NCBI RefSeq assembly: GCF_000428825.1
Contig: NZ_AUAR01000005.1
Coordinates: 62,001 to 126,000, forward strand
Length of the DNA stretch: 64,000 bases
Origin: Desulfomicrobium escambiense DSM 10707
GTDB lineage: Bacteria > Desulfobacterota > Desulfovibrionia > Desulfovibrionales > Desulfomicrobiaceae
Direction: 5' to 3'
The translations under genes and the position numbers were made by a program. The notes beneath the pieces were generated by a model. That model was not told the DNA's origin and made no database searches. It saw only the letters and a list, made by a program, of their open reading frames with translations. How positions within the stretch are numbered: position 1 is the stretch's first letter; each line of letters opens with the position of its first letter. Below, piece by piece: positions 11,149-18,541 of the stretch.

Positions 11149-12014
11149 CCGGCTACGGCCGCGCAAGCGCCCAGGAAGAGAACTGGGCCCTGACCTGGGA
11201 AATCCGCAGTCTCAACAACCGTCACCTGGACCTCAAGTGGAAGATTCCCCCGACCCTGTACGCCCACCAGAAGGAGTGGGAGAACGAGGTCAAGGCCGTG
11301 GCCAGCCGCGGCGGGGTCGAACTCTTCCTCGGCCTCAAGATCATGAACCCCGAGCTGCAGAGCCTGAGCCTCGACACGACCATGGCCGCCTCCATGCTGC
11401 GTGAACTTGATCTGCTGGCCGCGTCCATGGGTGTGCCGCACGCGCCCGACCTGAACCGCCTCCTGGGCATCTCCGCCCTGTGGAAGGACTCCGGCAGCAT
11501 CGAGAACCCGGAACTGGTCCAGAGCCTGACCGGGACCCTCAGGCAGGCCCTGGCGGACTGGGACGCGGCCCGCGTGCGCGAGGGACTGGCCCTGGAGGAG
11601 GACCTGCGCGCCCGCTTCACGCGGCTGGGCGAACTGGTGGAGGAGATCCGCGGCCTGGCGTCACATACGGCGGCGGACCGCTTCGCCCTGCTGCAGGAAC
11701 GCGTGGGCAAGCTGCTGGCCGAGAGCGGCGTGCAGGCGGACCCGGACCGGATGCTGCAGGAGCTGGCCGTCATCTCCGACCGCATCGACGTGTCCGAGGA
11801 GCTGACGCGGCTCGACATCCATCTCAAGGGCATCGACGGCTACTTCAGCCAGACCGAGCCCGTGGGCCGCAAGCTCGACTTCATGGTCCAGGAGTGTTTC
11901 CGGGAGATCAACACCTGTGGCAACAAGAGCCAGAACACGGCCATCAGCCAGCTTGTGGTCGCCTTCAAGGCCGAACTGGAGAAGTGCCGCGAGCAGATCC
12001 AGAACCTGGAGTAG
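11133..12014 (+). CDS. yicC: YicC family endoribonuclease
   Basis: A 293-residue YicC protein. It has the N-terminal signature [20 protein letters not shown], and the C-terminal DUF1732 region ending [12 protein letters not shown]. coli YicC is reported to have endoribonuclease activity; the substrate here is unknown. The start lies inside the DUF4416 gene but matches the conserved N terminus exactly. The order yicC-DUF370-gmk is a conserved bacterial arrangement, which supports the call. Confidence 0.92.
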   Translation: MPRSMTGYGRASAQEENWALTWEIRSLNNRHLDLKWKIPPTLYAHQKEWENEVKAVASRGGVELFLGLKIMNPELQSLSLDTTMAASMLRELDLLAASMGVPHAPDLNRLLGISALWKDSGSIENPELVQSLTGTLRQALADWDAARVREGLALEEDLRARFTRLGELVEEIRGLASHTAADRFALLQERVGKLLAESGVQADPDRMLQELAVISDRIDVSEELTRLDIHLKGIDGYFSQTEPVGRKLDFMVQECFREINTCGNKSQNTAISQLVVAFKAELEKCREQIQNLE

Positions 12015-12016
12015 GC

Positions 12017-12274
12017 ATGGAAAAGAAGAAGCTCCTCAACATCGGCTTCGGCAACGCCGTGGTCATGAACCGGGTGGTGGCCATCGTCGGCCCGACGTCG
12101 TCGCCCATGCGCAGGCTGAGAGAGGAGGCCAAACAGGCCGGGAGGCTCATCGACGCGACCCAGGGCCGCAAGACGCGCTCCCTGATCATCACGGACTCGA
12201 ACCACTGCATCCTCTCGGCCATCCAGCCCGAAACCATCAGCCAACGATTCACCGCGGGAGGCAGCGATGAATAG
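12017..12274 (+). CDS. RemA-like DUF370 regulator
   Basis: Small 85-residue DUF370 protein. The core [19 protein letters not shown] followed by [24 protein letters not shown] is the family's nucleic-acid-binding fold. In Bacillus RemA activates matrix genes; in proteobacteria the role is not established and here only the family can be stated. It starts 2 bases after yicC and overlaps gmk by 8 bases. The conserved location between yicC and gmk supports it. Confidence 0.88.
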   Translation: MEKKKLLNIGFGNAVVMNRVVAIVGPTSSPMRRLREEAKQAGRLIDATQGRKTRSLIITDSNHCILSAIQPETISQRFTAGGSDE

Positions 12275-12908
12275 TCCCGAAGGGACCGCTTCCAACACGG
12301 GGATGATGCTCGTCATCAGCGCCCCATCGGGCACGGGCAAGAGCACCCTCATCCGCCGCCTGACGGCGGAGTTCAAGGCCTTCGCCTTCTCCGTGTCTTG
12401 CACTACCCGCGCTCCCAGGCCCGGCGAGGTCGACGGGCGGGAATACCATTTCCTGACCCGCGAGGAGTTCGAGGAGCGCCGCGAAAACGCGTTTTTCGCC
12501 GAGTGGGCCGAGGTTCACGGCAATCTCTATGGCACGCCCCGGCAGGCCACCCTGGACCTGCTCGGCGCTGGGCGGGACGTCATCTTCGACATCGACGTGC
12601 AGGGCGCGCGGCAGCTCAAGGCGAGCATGGGGCAGGGCTGCTACGTATTCATTTTCCCACCCTCGCGGGAGGTGCTGGAGCGCAGGCTCACCGGGCGCGG
12701 CACCGACAGCGCGGAGGTCGTGGCCAGGCGGCTGGCCGCGGCCCGGGGGGAGATCATGGACAGCCACTGGTTCGACCACTGGATCGTCAACGACGACCTG
12801 CAGCTGGCGTACGATCAGCTTCGCGCCGTCTATGTGGCCGAAAAGACTCGGCCTGAGTACCAGCAGGCCTGGCGCGAAGGTCTCGGCCGGCAGTGGGGTG
12901 GACGATGA
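12267..12908 (+). CDS. gmk: Guanylate kinase
   Basis: Phosphorylates GMP to GDP with ATP. The 213-residue protein has the P-loop [11 protein letters not shown] near residues 16-26, the GMP-binding segment [19 protein letters not shown], and [12 protein letters not shown]. The start at 12267 overlaps the DUF370 gene; an internal ATG at 12303 (MMLVIS) is a possible alternative that would trim 12 residues. The stop overlaps pyrF as ATGA. Confidence 0.95.
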   Translation: MNSPEGTASNTGMMLVISAPSGTGKSTLIRRLTAEFKAFAFSVSCTTRAPRPGEVDGREYHFLTREEFEERRENAFFAEWAEVHGNLYGTPRQATLDLLGAGRDVIFDIDVQGARQLKASMGQGCYVFIFPPSREVLERRLTGRGTDSAEVVARRLAAARGEIMDSHWFDHWIVNDDLQLAYDQLRAVYVAEKTRPEYQQAWREGLGRQWGGR

Positions 12909-13615
12909 AGGCGCCCGCGCTGGTCGTAGCCCTCGATTTTGTCGAGGCCGCCCCCGCACTCGATCTGGCCTCGCGCCTGCGGGGCATCGTCCCTTGGGTC
13001 AAGGTCGGGCTCGAACTCTTTCTCGCCGCGGGCAAAGAACTTCCGGCCCGGCTCAAGGACATGGGCTTCCACGTCTTTTTGGATCTCAAGTTCATGGACA
13101 TCCCTAACACCGTGCGGGCCGCCGTGGCGCAGGGCACGCGCATGGGCGCGGACATGCTGACCATCCACGCCCTGGGTGGCCGCGTCATGTGCGAGGCCGC
13201 CGTGGCCGGCCGGGACCAGGCCCTCTCTCCCGGTCAGCCTTCGCCGCTCATTCTCGGCGTGACGGTCCTGACCAGCATGGGGGCGGGCGATCTGGCCTGG
13301 AACCCCGGCGGCGTCGACCAGGACGTGCGCGATCTGGCCGTTGACCTGGCCAGGTCCGCCAAAAACTGGAAACTGGATGGCGTGGTCTGTTCAGGCCGGG
13401 AAGTTTCTGTTATTCGTCAGGCATGTGGAGCGGATTTTCGGCTCCTGACCCCGGGCATTCGACTTCCCGATGCCGACGCGGGTGACCAGACACGGGTCTG
13501 CACTCCGGCCCAGGCTGCCCGCGACGGCAGCGATTTTCTCGTGGTGGGCCGGCCCATCACCAGGGCGGCCGACCCGGTGAACGCCGCGCGCATGTATCTG
13601 GAGGCGACCGGGTAA
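12905..13615 (+). CDS. pyrF: Orotidine 5'-phosphate decarboxylase
   Basis: Last step of de novo UMP synthesis. The 236-residue TIM barrel shows LVVALDF at the N terminus, the catalytic Lys-Asp array in VFLDLKFMDIPNTV, TPGIRLPDADAGDQ, and the phosphate-binding end FLVVGRPITRAADP. The ATG at 12905 overlaps the gmk stop; an in-frame GTG at 12893 was rejected because the 4-base overlap matches neighbouring coupling and the family length. Confidence 0.95.
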   Translation: MKAPALVVALDFVEAAPALDLASRLRGIVPWVKVGLELFLAAGKELPARLKDMGFHVFLDLKFMDIPNTVRAAVAQGTRMGADMLTIHALGGRVMCEAAVAGRDQALSPGQPSPLILGVTVLTSMGAGDLAWNPGGVDQDVRDLAVDLARSAKNWKLDGVVCSGREVSVIRQACGADFRLLTPGIRLPDADAGDQTRVCTPAQAARDGSDFLVVGRPITRAADPVNAARMYLEATG

Positions 13616-13636
13616 ATCCTGCTTGGAGGGGAACCC

Positions 13637-14422
13637 ATGGCGGAAGCCGAATCTCAACGATCCCGCATCAAAGGGGTCTTTTCTTCCGAAAGAATCGCCA
13701 AGGTCGGCGCTGGAGCGACGGTCCGCAAGACCACGCAGACCATGTACTGGTTTGCCGAGGAGGATGAGGAGGAGCGGATCTGGATACAGCCCCTCAACCC
13801 CAATTACGTGCCTTCGGGCCCCAAGCAGGAAATCCCCAAGGACGAGTTCCTGGAAAGCTATGCGCCCGAGCCCGAATTCTACTCGACCAAGGTCTACCCG
13901 AGCATCCGCAAGCTGAATCAGACCATCGCCAAGGCCGAGCGCCATCGCGCCAACGGCGAGACGTACAGCGCGGAGATGGAATACGGCAACGCCCTGAGGG
14001 TGGACGAGGAGAACATCCGCGCCAATTTCGGCCTTGGGCTGACCTACCTGGAGCGCGGGGAGACGGGCAAGGCGGACAACATCTTTCAGCGCCTGATCAA
14101 GATCGAGGCGGCCTTCGAGGCCGAGCACAAGCACCTTTTCAACGATTTCGGCATCAGTCTGCGCAAGAACGAGATGTACGACCAGGCCATCGAGTACTAC
14201 GCCAAGGCCCTGGAACTGTCTCCCAATGACGAAAATCTCCACTACAACATGGCGCGCGCCTGCTTCGCCAAGGCCGACATCACGAGAACCGTCGAGCATC
14301 TGCGCAGGGCACTGACGTTGAACAAGGACCTGGAAATCGCGCAGAAGTTTCTTTTGTATCTGAAAAAGAACAACCTGTTGCCGCAAAAACTATCCAGCGC
14401 GGAATCTTCGACCCCCGAATGA
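13637..14422 (+). CDS. TPR repeat protein
   Basis: A 261-residue soluble protein. The N-terminal 90 residues contain a conserved stretch around TMYWFAEEDEEERIWIQPL, and from about residue 95 to 250 there are several tetratricopeptide repeats (for example YDQAIEYYAKALELSPND). TPRs are protein-binding scaffolds; no enzyme motif is seen and the partner is unknown. It has a good GGAGG ribosome site and lies 21 bases after pyrF, followed closely by the PilZ-LuxR gene, so it may share its transcript. Confidence 0.8.
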   Translation: MAEAESQRSRIKGVFSSERIAKVGAGATVRKTTQTMYWFAEEDEEERIWIQPLNPNYVPSGPKQEIPKDEFLESYAPEPEFYSTKVYPSIRKLNQTIAKAERHRANGETYSAEMEYGNALRVDEENIRANFGLGLTYLERGETGKADNIFQRLIKIEAAFEAEHKHLFNDFGISLRKNEMYDQAIEYYAKALELSPNDENLHYNMARACFAKADITRTVEHLRRALTLNKDLEIAQKFLLYLKKNNLLPQKLSSAESSTPE

Positions 14423-14447
14423 ACCCGTGTGCGCGACGGAGGCAGGC

Positions 14448-15458
14448 ATGAATCGAGGCGGCGATGCGTCCAGAAGTGACAACAGAAGAAGAATTGAACG
14501 CTTTTCCATGAGCATCCCCTCGAAGGTACGTTCGATCATGCACGATTACTCCGACCAGACATTGGCCACAACGAACATTTCCGCCGGAGGGGTCTTTTTC
14601 GAAACGGGCCAGACCTACCCGGTGGGCACATCCGTGACGCTCAACATTTCCCTGGATTTCGGCAGCCGCAAGCCGGGGATGTTCCAGTCGAGATTCCAGG
14701 TCGAGGGGACGGTCATCCGCAGCGAGTCCAACGGCATGGCCATCGCCTTCGATCCGGAGAGGGTGACGGCCATCCGCGTCAACGCCGCAGGCAAGGCCGG
14801 GCAGGCCGGCCCGGTCATGATCGGGGTCGTCGGGGAGGACCCGCTCCTGAACGACCTGCTCGCCGCACGCCTCAGCCAGGAGACCGGCGCCAACTGCAGC
14901 CACTCATCGTCCCTGCCCAAGATTCTGGAGACGGCGCGACCGGACCTGACCCTCCTCGACTGCACGGGCCTGTCCATGGACGAACTGCTGCAAGAGGCAG
15001 GCGGGGAGGATTCGCCGTTCATGACCACGTCTGTGGCCCTCTTCAACGTGCCCGAAGACAGGTCGCTGGAACTGGAGGCCCTGAACACGGGCATCCGGGG
15101 CGTCTTCTACCGCAACGCGCCCTTCAAGATCATGGTCAAGGGCGTCAATGCCATGCTGGACAACGAGCTCTGGTTCTCCCGGGAAGCCATGTCCGCCTTT
15201 CTGTTGGGCCGGCAGAACCGCCCCGCGGAAGCCGTTCCAGCGGAAGAGGACCTGGGCGAACTGAGCCAGCGCGAGCGCGAGATCCTGCTCATGCTGGCCG
15301 AGGGTGCCACCAACAAGGACATCGCGGCCAAGCTTTTTCTGAGCCTCAACACCATCAAGTCCCACATCTACAACATCTACAGGAAGATCGACGTCCCCAA
15401 CCGGCTGCAGGCCTCCCTCTGGGCCGCCAAGCACCTGCGGGGCACGGATAACTCTTGA
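14448..15458 (+). CDS. PilZ / pseudo-receiver / LuxR-type HTH regulator
   Basis: A 336-residue regulator with three parts. Residues 10-115 form a PilZ domain with both c-di-GMP motifs: RRIER (R14 and R18) and NISAGG (N43, S45, G48). Residues about 120-255 look like a receiver fold (VMIGVVGEDPLLNDLL, then DLTLLDCTG) but without the full acidic pocket, so phosphorylation is doubtful. The C terminus is a GerE/LuxR helix-turn-helix (LSQREREILLMLAEG, SLNTIKSHIYNIYRKI). Direct c-di-GMP control of transcription, as in CsgD/VpsT-like logic, is inferred. ATG 14448 follows GGAGG; the upstream GTG at 14427 has none. A terminator follows at 15494. Confidence 0.85.
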   Translation: MNRGGDASRSDNRRRIERFSMSIPSKVRSIMHDYSDQTLATTNISAGGVFFETGQTYPVGTSVTLNISLDFGSRKPGMFQSRFQVEGTVIRSESNGMAIAFDPERVTAIRVNAAGKAGQAGPVMIGVVGEDPLLNDLLAARLSQETGANCSHSSSLPKILETARPDLTLLDCTGLSMDELLQEAGGEDSPFMTTSVALFNVPEDRSLELEALNTGIRGVFYRNAPFKIMVKGVNAMLDNELWFSREAMSAFLLGRQNRPAEAVPAEEDLGELSQREREILLMLAEGATNKDIAAKLFLSLNTIKSHIYNIYRKIDVPNRLQASLWAAKHLRGTDNS

Positions 15459-15493
15459 ATTTGCGCCGCAAGTATATCAAGAAGCATCGCACG

Positions 15494-15515
15494 CCGGGCA
15501 GGTCCCGGTTTTTTT
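15494..15515 (+). terminator. Short intrinsic terminator
   Basis: Stem CCGGG/CCCGG with a 5-base loop followed by seven T residues, 36 bases after the PilZ-LuxR stop. Confidence 0.65.
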
Positions 15516-15543
15516 CGTTCATCACACCCACAGGATGCCGTTC

Positions 15544-16083
15544 ATGAAGATATTGTCCATCTCCGAGCTGGATATTCAGCCTGAGTTCGATTTTTCCACA
15601 TTCCTTTTTCTGGCCCAGGTCGACGAGGTCGGACCGCAGGAGATGCTTTCGGTGCTCGGCACCTGGGAGAAATGGCTGCCGAGCCTGAAGGTCTACCAGC
15701 TCGGGGAGCGCAAGGGGCACGTGCTCGTGTATCTCGAAAAGAAGGTGGAGGACGAGGTGGACGACATCTGGAAGGCGTCGCCCTCGGAGGGGTTCAAGCA
15801 TGAGGCCATCGCCCAGACCATGATCATGGGCACCTTGAAGGTCCTCATGCCGGAACTGGGGGAAAAGGAATGCGCGCCCGTGCCCGAGCCGACCAAGCCC
15901 CTGCGTCGCACGCTGGAGAAGCTCGGCCTGGACCTGCAGGAGTCCGGGGCCATGAACCGCAAGTACGCGACCCTCACCCCGTATCCCCACCGCTACGGCT
16001 GCGACCGTTGCCACCTCAAGGACAGTTGCATCAAGAACATGAACTTGGATCTGGGTGGCATCATGAAGGGCACAGGCCAATAG
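15544..16083 (+). CDS. Conserved protein with C-terminal CxxC-x5-C motif
   Basis: A 179-residue protein I do not recognise by name. The first 120 residues are an acidic alpha/beta region without motifs. The C-terminal 45 residues hold a cysteine knot CDRCHLKDSC preceded by YPHRYGCD-type residues, which could bind zinc or an Fe-S cluster. ATG 15544 was preferred to ATG 15535 because AGGA at 15531-15534 is 9 bases upstream of the former but directly abuts the latter. It is monocistronic, between terminators at 15494 and 16106. Confidence 0.6.
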   Translation: MKILSISELDIQPEFDFSTFLFLAQVDEVGPQEMLSVLGTWEKWLPSLKVYQLGERKGHVLVYLEKKVEDEVDDIWKASPSEGFKHEAIAQTMIMGTLKVLMPELGEKECAPVPEPTKPLRRTLEKLGLDLQESGAMNRKYATLTPYPHRYGCDRCHLKDSCIKNMNLDLGGIMKGTGQ

Positions 16084-16105
16084 CGCAGATTTTTCGCCTT
16101 CACGA

Positions 16106-16142
16106 CGCAGGGCGGGTCCGGCATTGCCGGGCCCGCCCTGCG
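16106..16142. terminator. Bidirectional terminator hairpin
   Basis: A 17-bp stem with one G-U pair: CGCAGGGCGGG-T-CCGGC against GCCGG-G-CCCGCCCTGCG, with a 3-base ATT loop. It lies between convergent genes ending at 16083 (+) and 16212 (-). Confidence 0.8.
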
Positions 16143-16211
16143 TGTTTCTTCTGCCCGGATCCGTCCTGGTGGTGAAGTACAGGCGGCGTCGCCGCCGCGT
16201 TCGAAACGAGG

Positions 16212-17306
16212 TCAGTCCCCGAAGGCCTGGGCCATGAGGTGCCGGTACAGCCCGCCCAGGTCGTCTGGCGTGCGGCCGAGCACGGCCCGCCAGACTTCGT
16301 CCGACTCCATGCACAGGTAGAGCTGCCGGTCCAGGCCGCCCCCTTTGAGCCTGTCAGCCAGGAAACGCAGCTGTTGCACGCGCAGGGGCCGCAGCAGGCG
16401 CTGCTTGCCGTCGATGCCCGTCACGAACTCGCCGTAGATATAGGACGACTGCGGAAAATTTTCGCTGATGCAGCGTTTAAGGTCGGGCATGTGCCGGAAG
16501 GACCCCATGCTGACGTAGGCGATATTTTCGGGCCGCAAATGGTCGAAGATCATCTCCACGGTGCGGGTGTACCCGTCCTGCCACCCCGGAAAATGGATGA
16601 CGGGGTCGAAGTGCAGGCAGACCCGGAAGCCCGCCTCGGCGCAGCGCTTGGCCGCGGCCAGACGCTCCTCCAGGCTGGCGCATTCTCCCTGTTCTTCCCT
16701 CTCCGCGATGAGGGGCGCGTTCATGGACCAGGCCGGCAGGACGCGGGACGGGTCCCGGACGGCGTCCATCCAGGACAGGTCGACGACCTTGGACTTGAGT
16801 TCGAGGCAGATCTGCGGGAATCGCCCGAGAAATTCCACCAAGTCCCGGCTGTAGCCCGTCAGGGCCTCCAGCACCAGGGAGTCGGTGAACTCGCCGGTGC
16901 CGACCCGGTAGCGGCGGCCCGGGACGGATTCGAACGCCCGCTCCAGCTCGGCCCAGAGGTCGTCCTGGTTGGCCCAGACCTTGAGCACGCGGTCTTGGAA
17001 ATAGGCCTGCAGGATGCAGTATGAGCAGCGCAGGGGGCAGTTTTCGCCGATGTGGATGATCTGGTATCCGCAGCAGCGGTAGTGGCTGGTGCCGGGGCAG
17101 TGGCGCAGGAAGCGTCCCTTGTAGCGCTTGAGGTAGAGGATGTCCTCGCGGTCCAGCCCCGGGGTCAGACTCTCGCCCTCGGCCAGGGTTTCGGGCGTCA
17201 GGTGGGGGAGTTTGTCCCTGACGCGGCGTGCGATGGGCGAATTGACCACGGCCTCGTCCATGACGATGCGGCTGATGCCCTGCAGATGCGCTGGAAGGGC
17301 GGTCAT
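16212..17306 (-). CDS. Spore photoproduct lyase-like radical SAM protein
   Basis: A 364-residue radical SAM protein of the SPL family. The cluster cysteines are C90, C94 and C97 in ENCPLRCSYC, the same spacing as spore photoproduct lyase. The region where SPL has its catalytic hydrogen-donor Cys (residue 141 in Bacillus) reads GTGEFTDS with no Cys, so true thymine-dimer repair by the SPL mechanism is unlikely. Extra cysteines occur upstream (C70, C78, C79). This lineage does not sporulate as far as known, so the substrate is open. The start overlaps the upstream ParB-like gene by 4 bases, which indicates a two-gene operon. Confidence 0.8.
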   Translation of the reverse strand: MTALPAHLQGISRIVMDEAVVNSPIARRVRDKLPHLTPETLAEGESLTPGLDREDILYLKRYKGRFLRHCPGTSHYRCCGYQIIHIGENCPLRCSYCILQAYFQDRVLKVWANQDDLWAELERAFESVPGRRYRVGTGEFTDSLVLEALTGYSRDLVEFLGRFPQICLELKSKVVDLSWMDAVRDPSRVLPAWSMNAPLIAEREEQGECASLEERLAAAKRCAEAGFRVCLHFDPVIHFPGWQDGYTRTVEMIFDHLRPENIAYVSMGSFRHMPDLKRCISENFPQSSYIYGEFVTGIDGKQRLLRPLRVQQLRFLADRLKGGGLDRQLYLCMESDEVWRAVLGRTPDDLGGLYRHLMAQAFGD

Positions 17307-18274
17307 GCGTCCTCCGCAGGGAAGAGGGCGGTCAGGTCTTCGCGGGCCGCCATGCGGGCCAGTTCGGCGCCGGCCGCGCGGATTTCGTCGATGCTTCGCG
17401 CGCGGATGGTCATTTCCACCGCGTCGCTCTCGAACTGGTCCGGCTGGACGATGCGCCAGCGCGTCCCGCTTGCCACCCTGCGGGCAGCCTCGGCGAAATC
17501 CCTCTCCAGGGTGCTGAGGCGAGGGAATCGGCTTTGCCGGATCTGCTGGGAGATGCGGGCCATGGCGTCCTTGGGGGAGAGGCCTTCGGCCAGGATGTCG
17601 TCCACGCCGCAATCCCGCAGCAGCTCGGCTGCGCCCGTGCCGTCCCGCAGGCACGTCTCCCGCAGCCAGGTCAGCAGGTTCACGGCGTTGCCTCGCGACC
17701 AGGACAAGCCGTCGAAGAGCGGTTCCAACGCGGCGAGGTCCCGGGCGGAAAACCCGGCCAGCAGTTCGGCGCAGGCCAGGGGAACTCCGTCGAGGAGGCG
17801 GTCCCAGTGCGCGGGCAGGCCGAGCCAGGCTTCGACCAGGCGCAGGCGCTTGGAGCGCGGCTCCATTTCCAGAAGCTCGAAGACGGGTGCCATGTCGGTC
17901 GACGGGATGGCGCGGAAATAGCGCATGGCCGCCACGACCCGCTGGTCGGTCAGTTCGCGTCCGATGTTGGACTGCATGTACGCCAGGCCTCGTCCGGCCA
18001 TGTCCAGGGGGCCCATGTCGAGGCACAGGACATCACGGCCCGCCTCGGCCAGAACGGCCACCCGCGCCGCGCCCGCCACCAGCAGCGGAGAAGCTCCGCT
18101 GCGGTCCACCAGCACGGGAACCAACTGTCCGTGGCGCTCCAGGCTGCGGCGCAGGGCCGGGGCGGGCTCTGCGGGCCAGAAAAGCCACGGTCCGGATACA
18201 TCGATGCTCGCGGCCGGATGGAGCGAGATGCGTGCGTCTTCAGGTGCTTTCGGCGGGATGGCGGCTGTGCTCAT
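17303..18274 (-). CDS. ParB-like N-terminal domain protein
   Basis: A 323-residue protein. Residues 40-90 (LRRSLERHGQLVPVLVD, then LLVAGAARVAVL) resemble the ParB/Srx N-terminal fold. The middle has a helical region, and the C terminus is basic-helical (RISQQIRQSRFPRLSTLERD). No partner ParA is nearby and this is not the chromosomal parB context. It overlaps the SPL-like radical SAM gene, so the two probably act together, but the task is unknown. It is divergent from the EF-G-like gene across a 267-base gap. Confidence 0.6.
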   Translation of the reverse strand: MSTAAIPPKAPEDARISLHPAASIDVSGPWLFWPAEPAPALRRSLERHGQLVPVLVDRSGASPLLVAGAARVAVLAEAGRDVLCLDMGPLDMAGRGLAYMQSNIGRELTDQRVVAAMRYFRAIPSTDMAPVFELLEMEPRSKRLRLVEAWLGLPAHWDRLLDGVPLACAELLAGFSARDLAALEPLFDGLSWSRGNAVNLLTWLRETCLRDGTGAAELLRDCGVDDILAEGLSPKDAMARISQQIRQSRFPRLSTLERDFAEAARRVASGTRWRIVQPDQFESDAVEMTIRARSIDEIRAAGAELARMAAREDLTALFPAEDA

Positions 18275-18328
18275 GATTTTCTCTCAACGATTTTGCAGAA
18301 TTATGCGTGGCTGAAAAATCCGCTGCTC

Positions 18329-18358
18329 TTGACAACTTCCAAGCCACCTCCCTATAGG
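18329..18358 (+). promoter_or_regulatory. Candidate sigma-70 promoter for the EF-G-like gene
   Basis: TTGACA (18329-18334), an 18-base spacer, and TATAGG (18353-18358). It would leave a leader of about 175 bases before the ATG at 18542. No other structure was recognised in the rest of the 18275-18541 gap. Confidence 0.45.
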
Positions 18359-18541
18359 GGTATTTCTTGAAAAAAGTTCAGGATAGCAGGAGGTTTGCAA
18401 GGTCGCCGGACAATGGAGCATGGGACCTTCATCCAATTTCTTCTCTTTTGCAAGCGATTTCCCGCCCTTCGTTCAGGAAGCCGGGAAGGTTTTATACCCT
18501 GTAGCCGTATGGTTGCGTAATACTTTGCATAAGGGGGCTGT

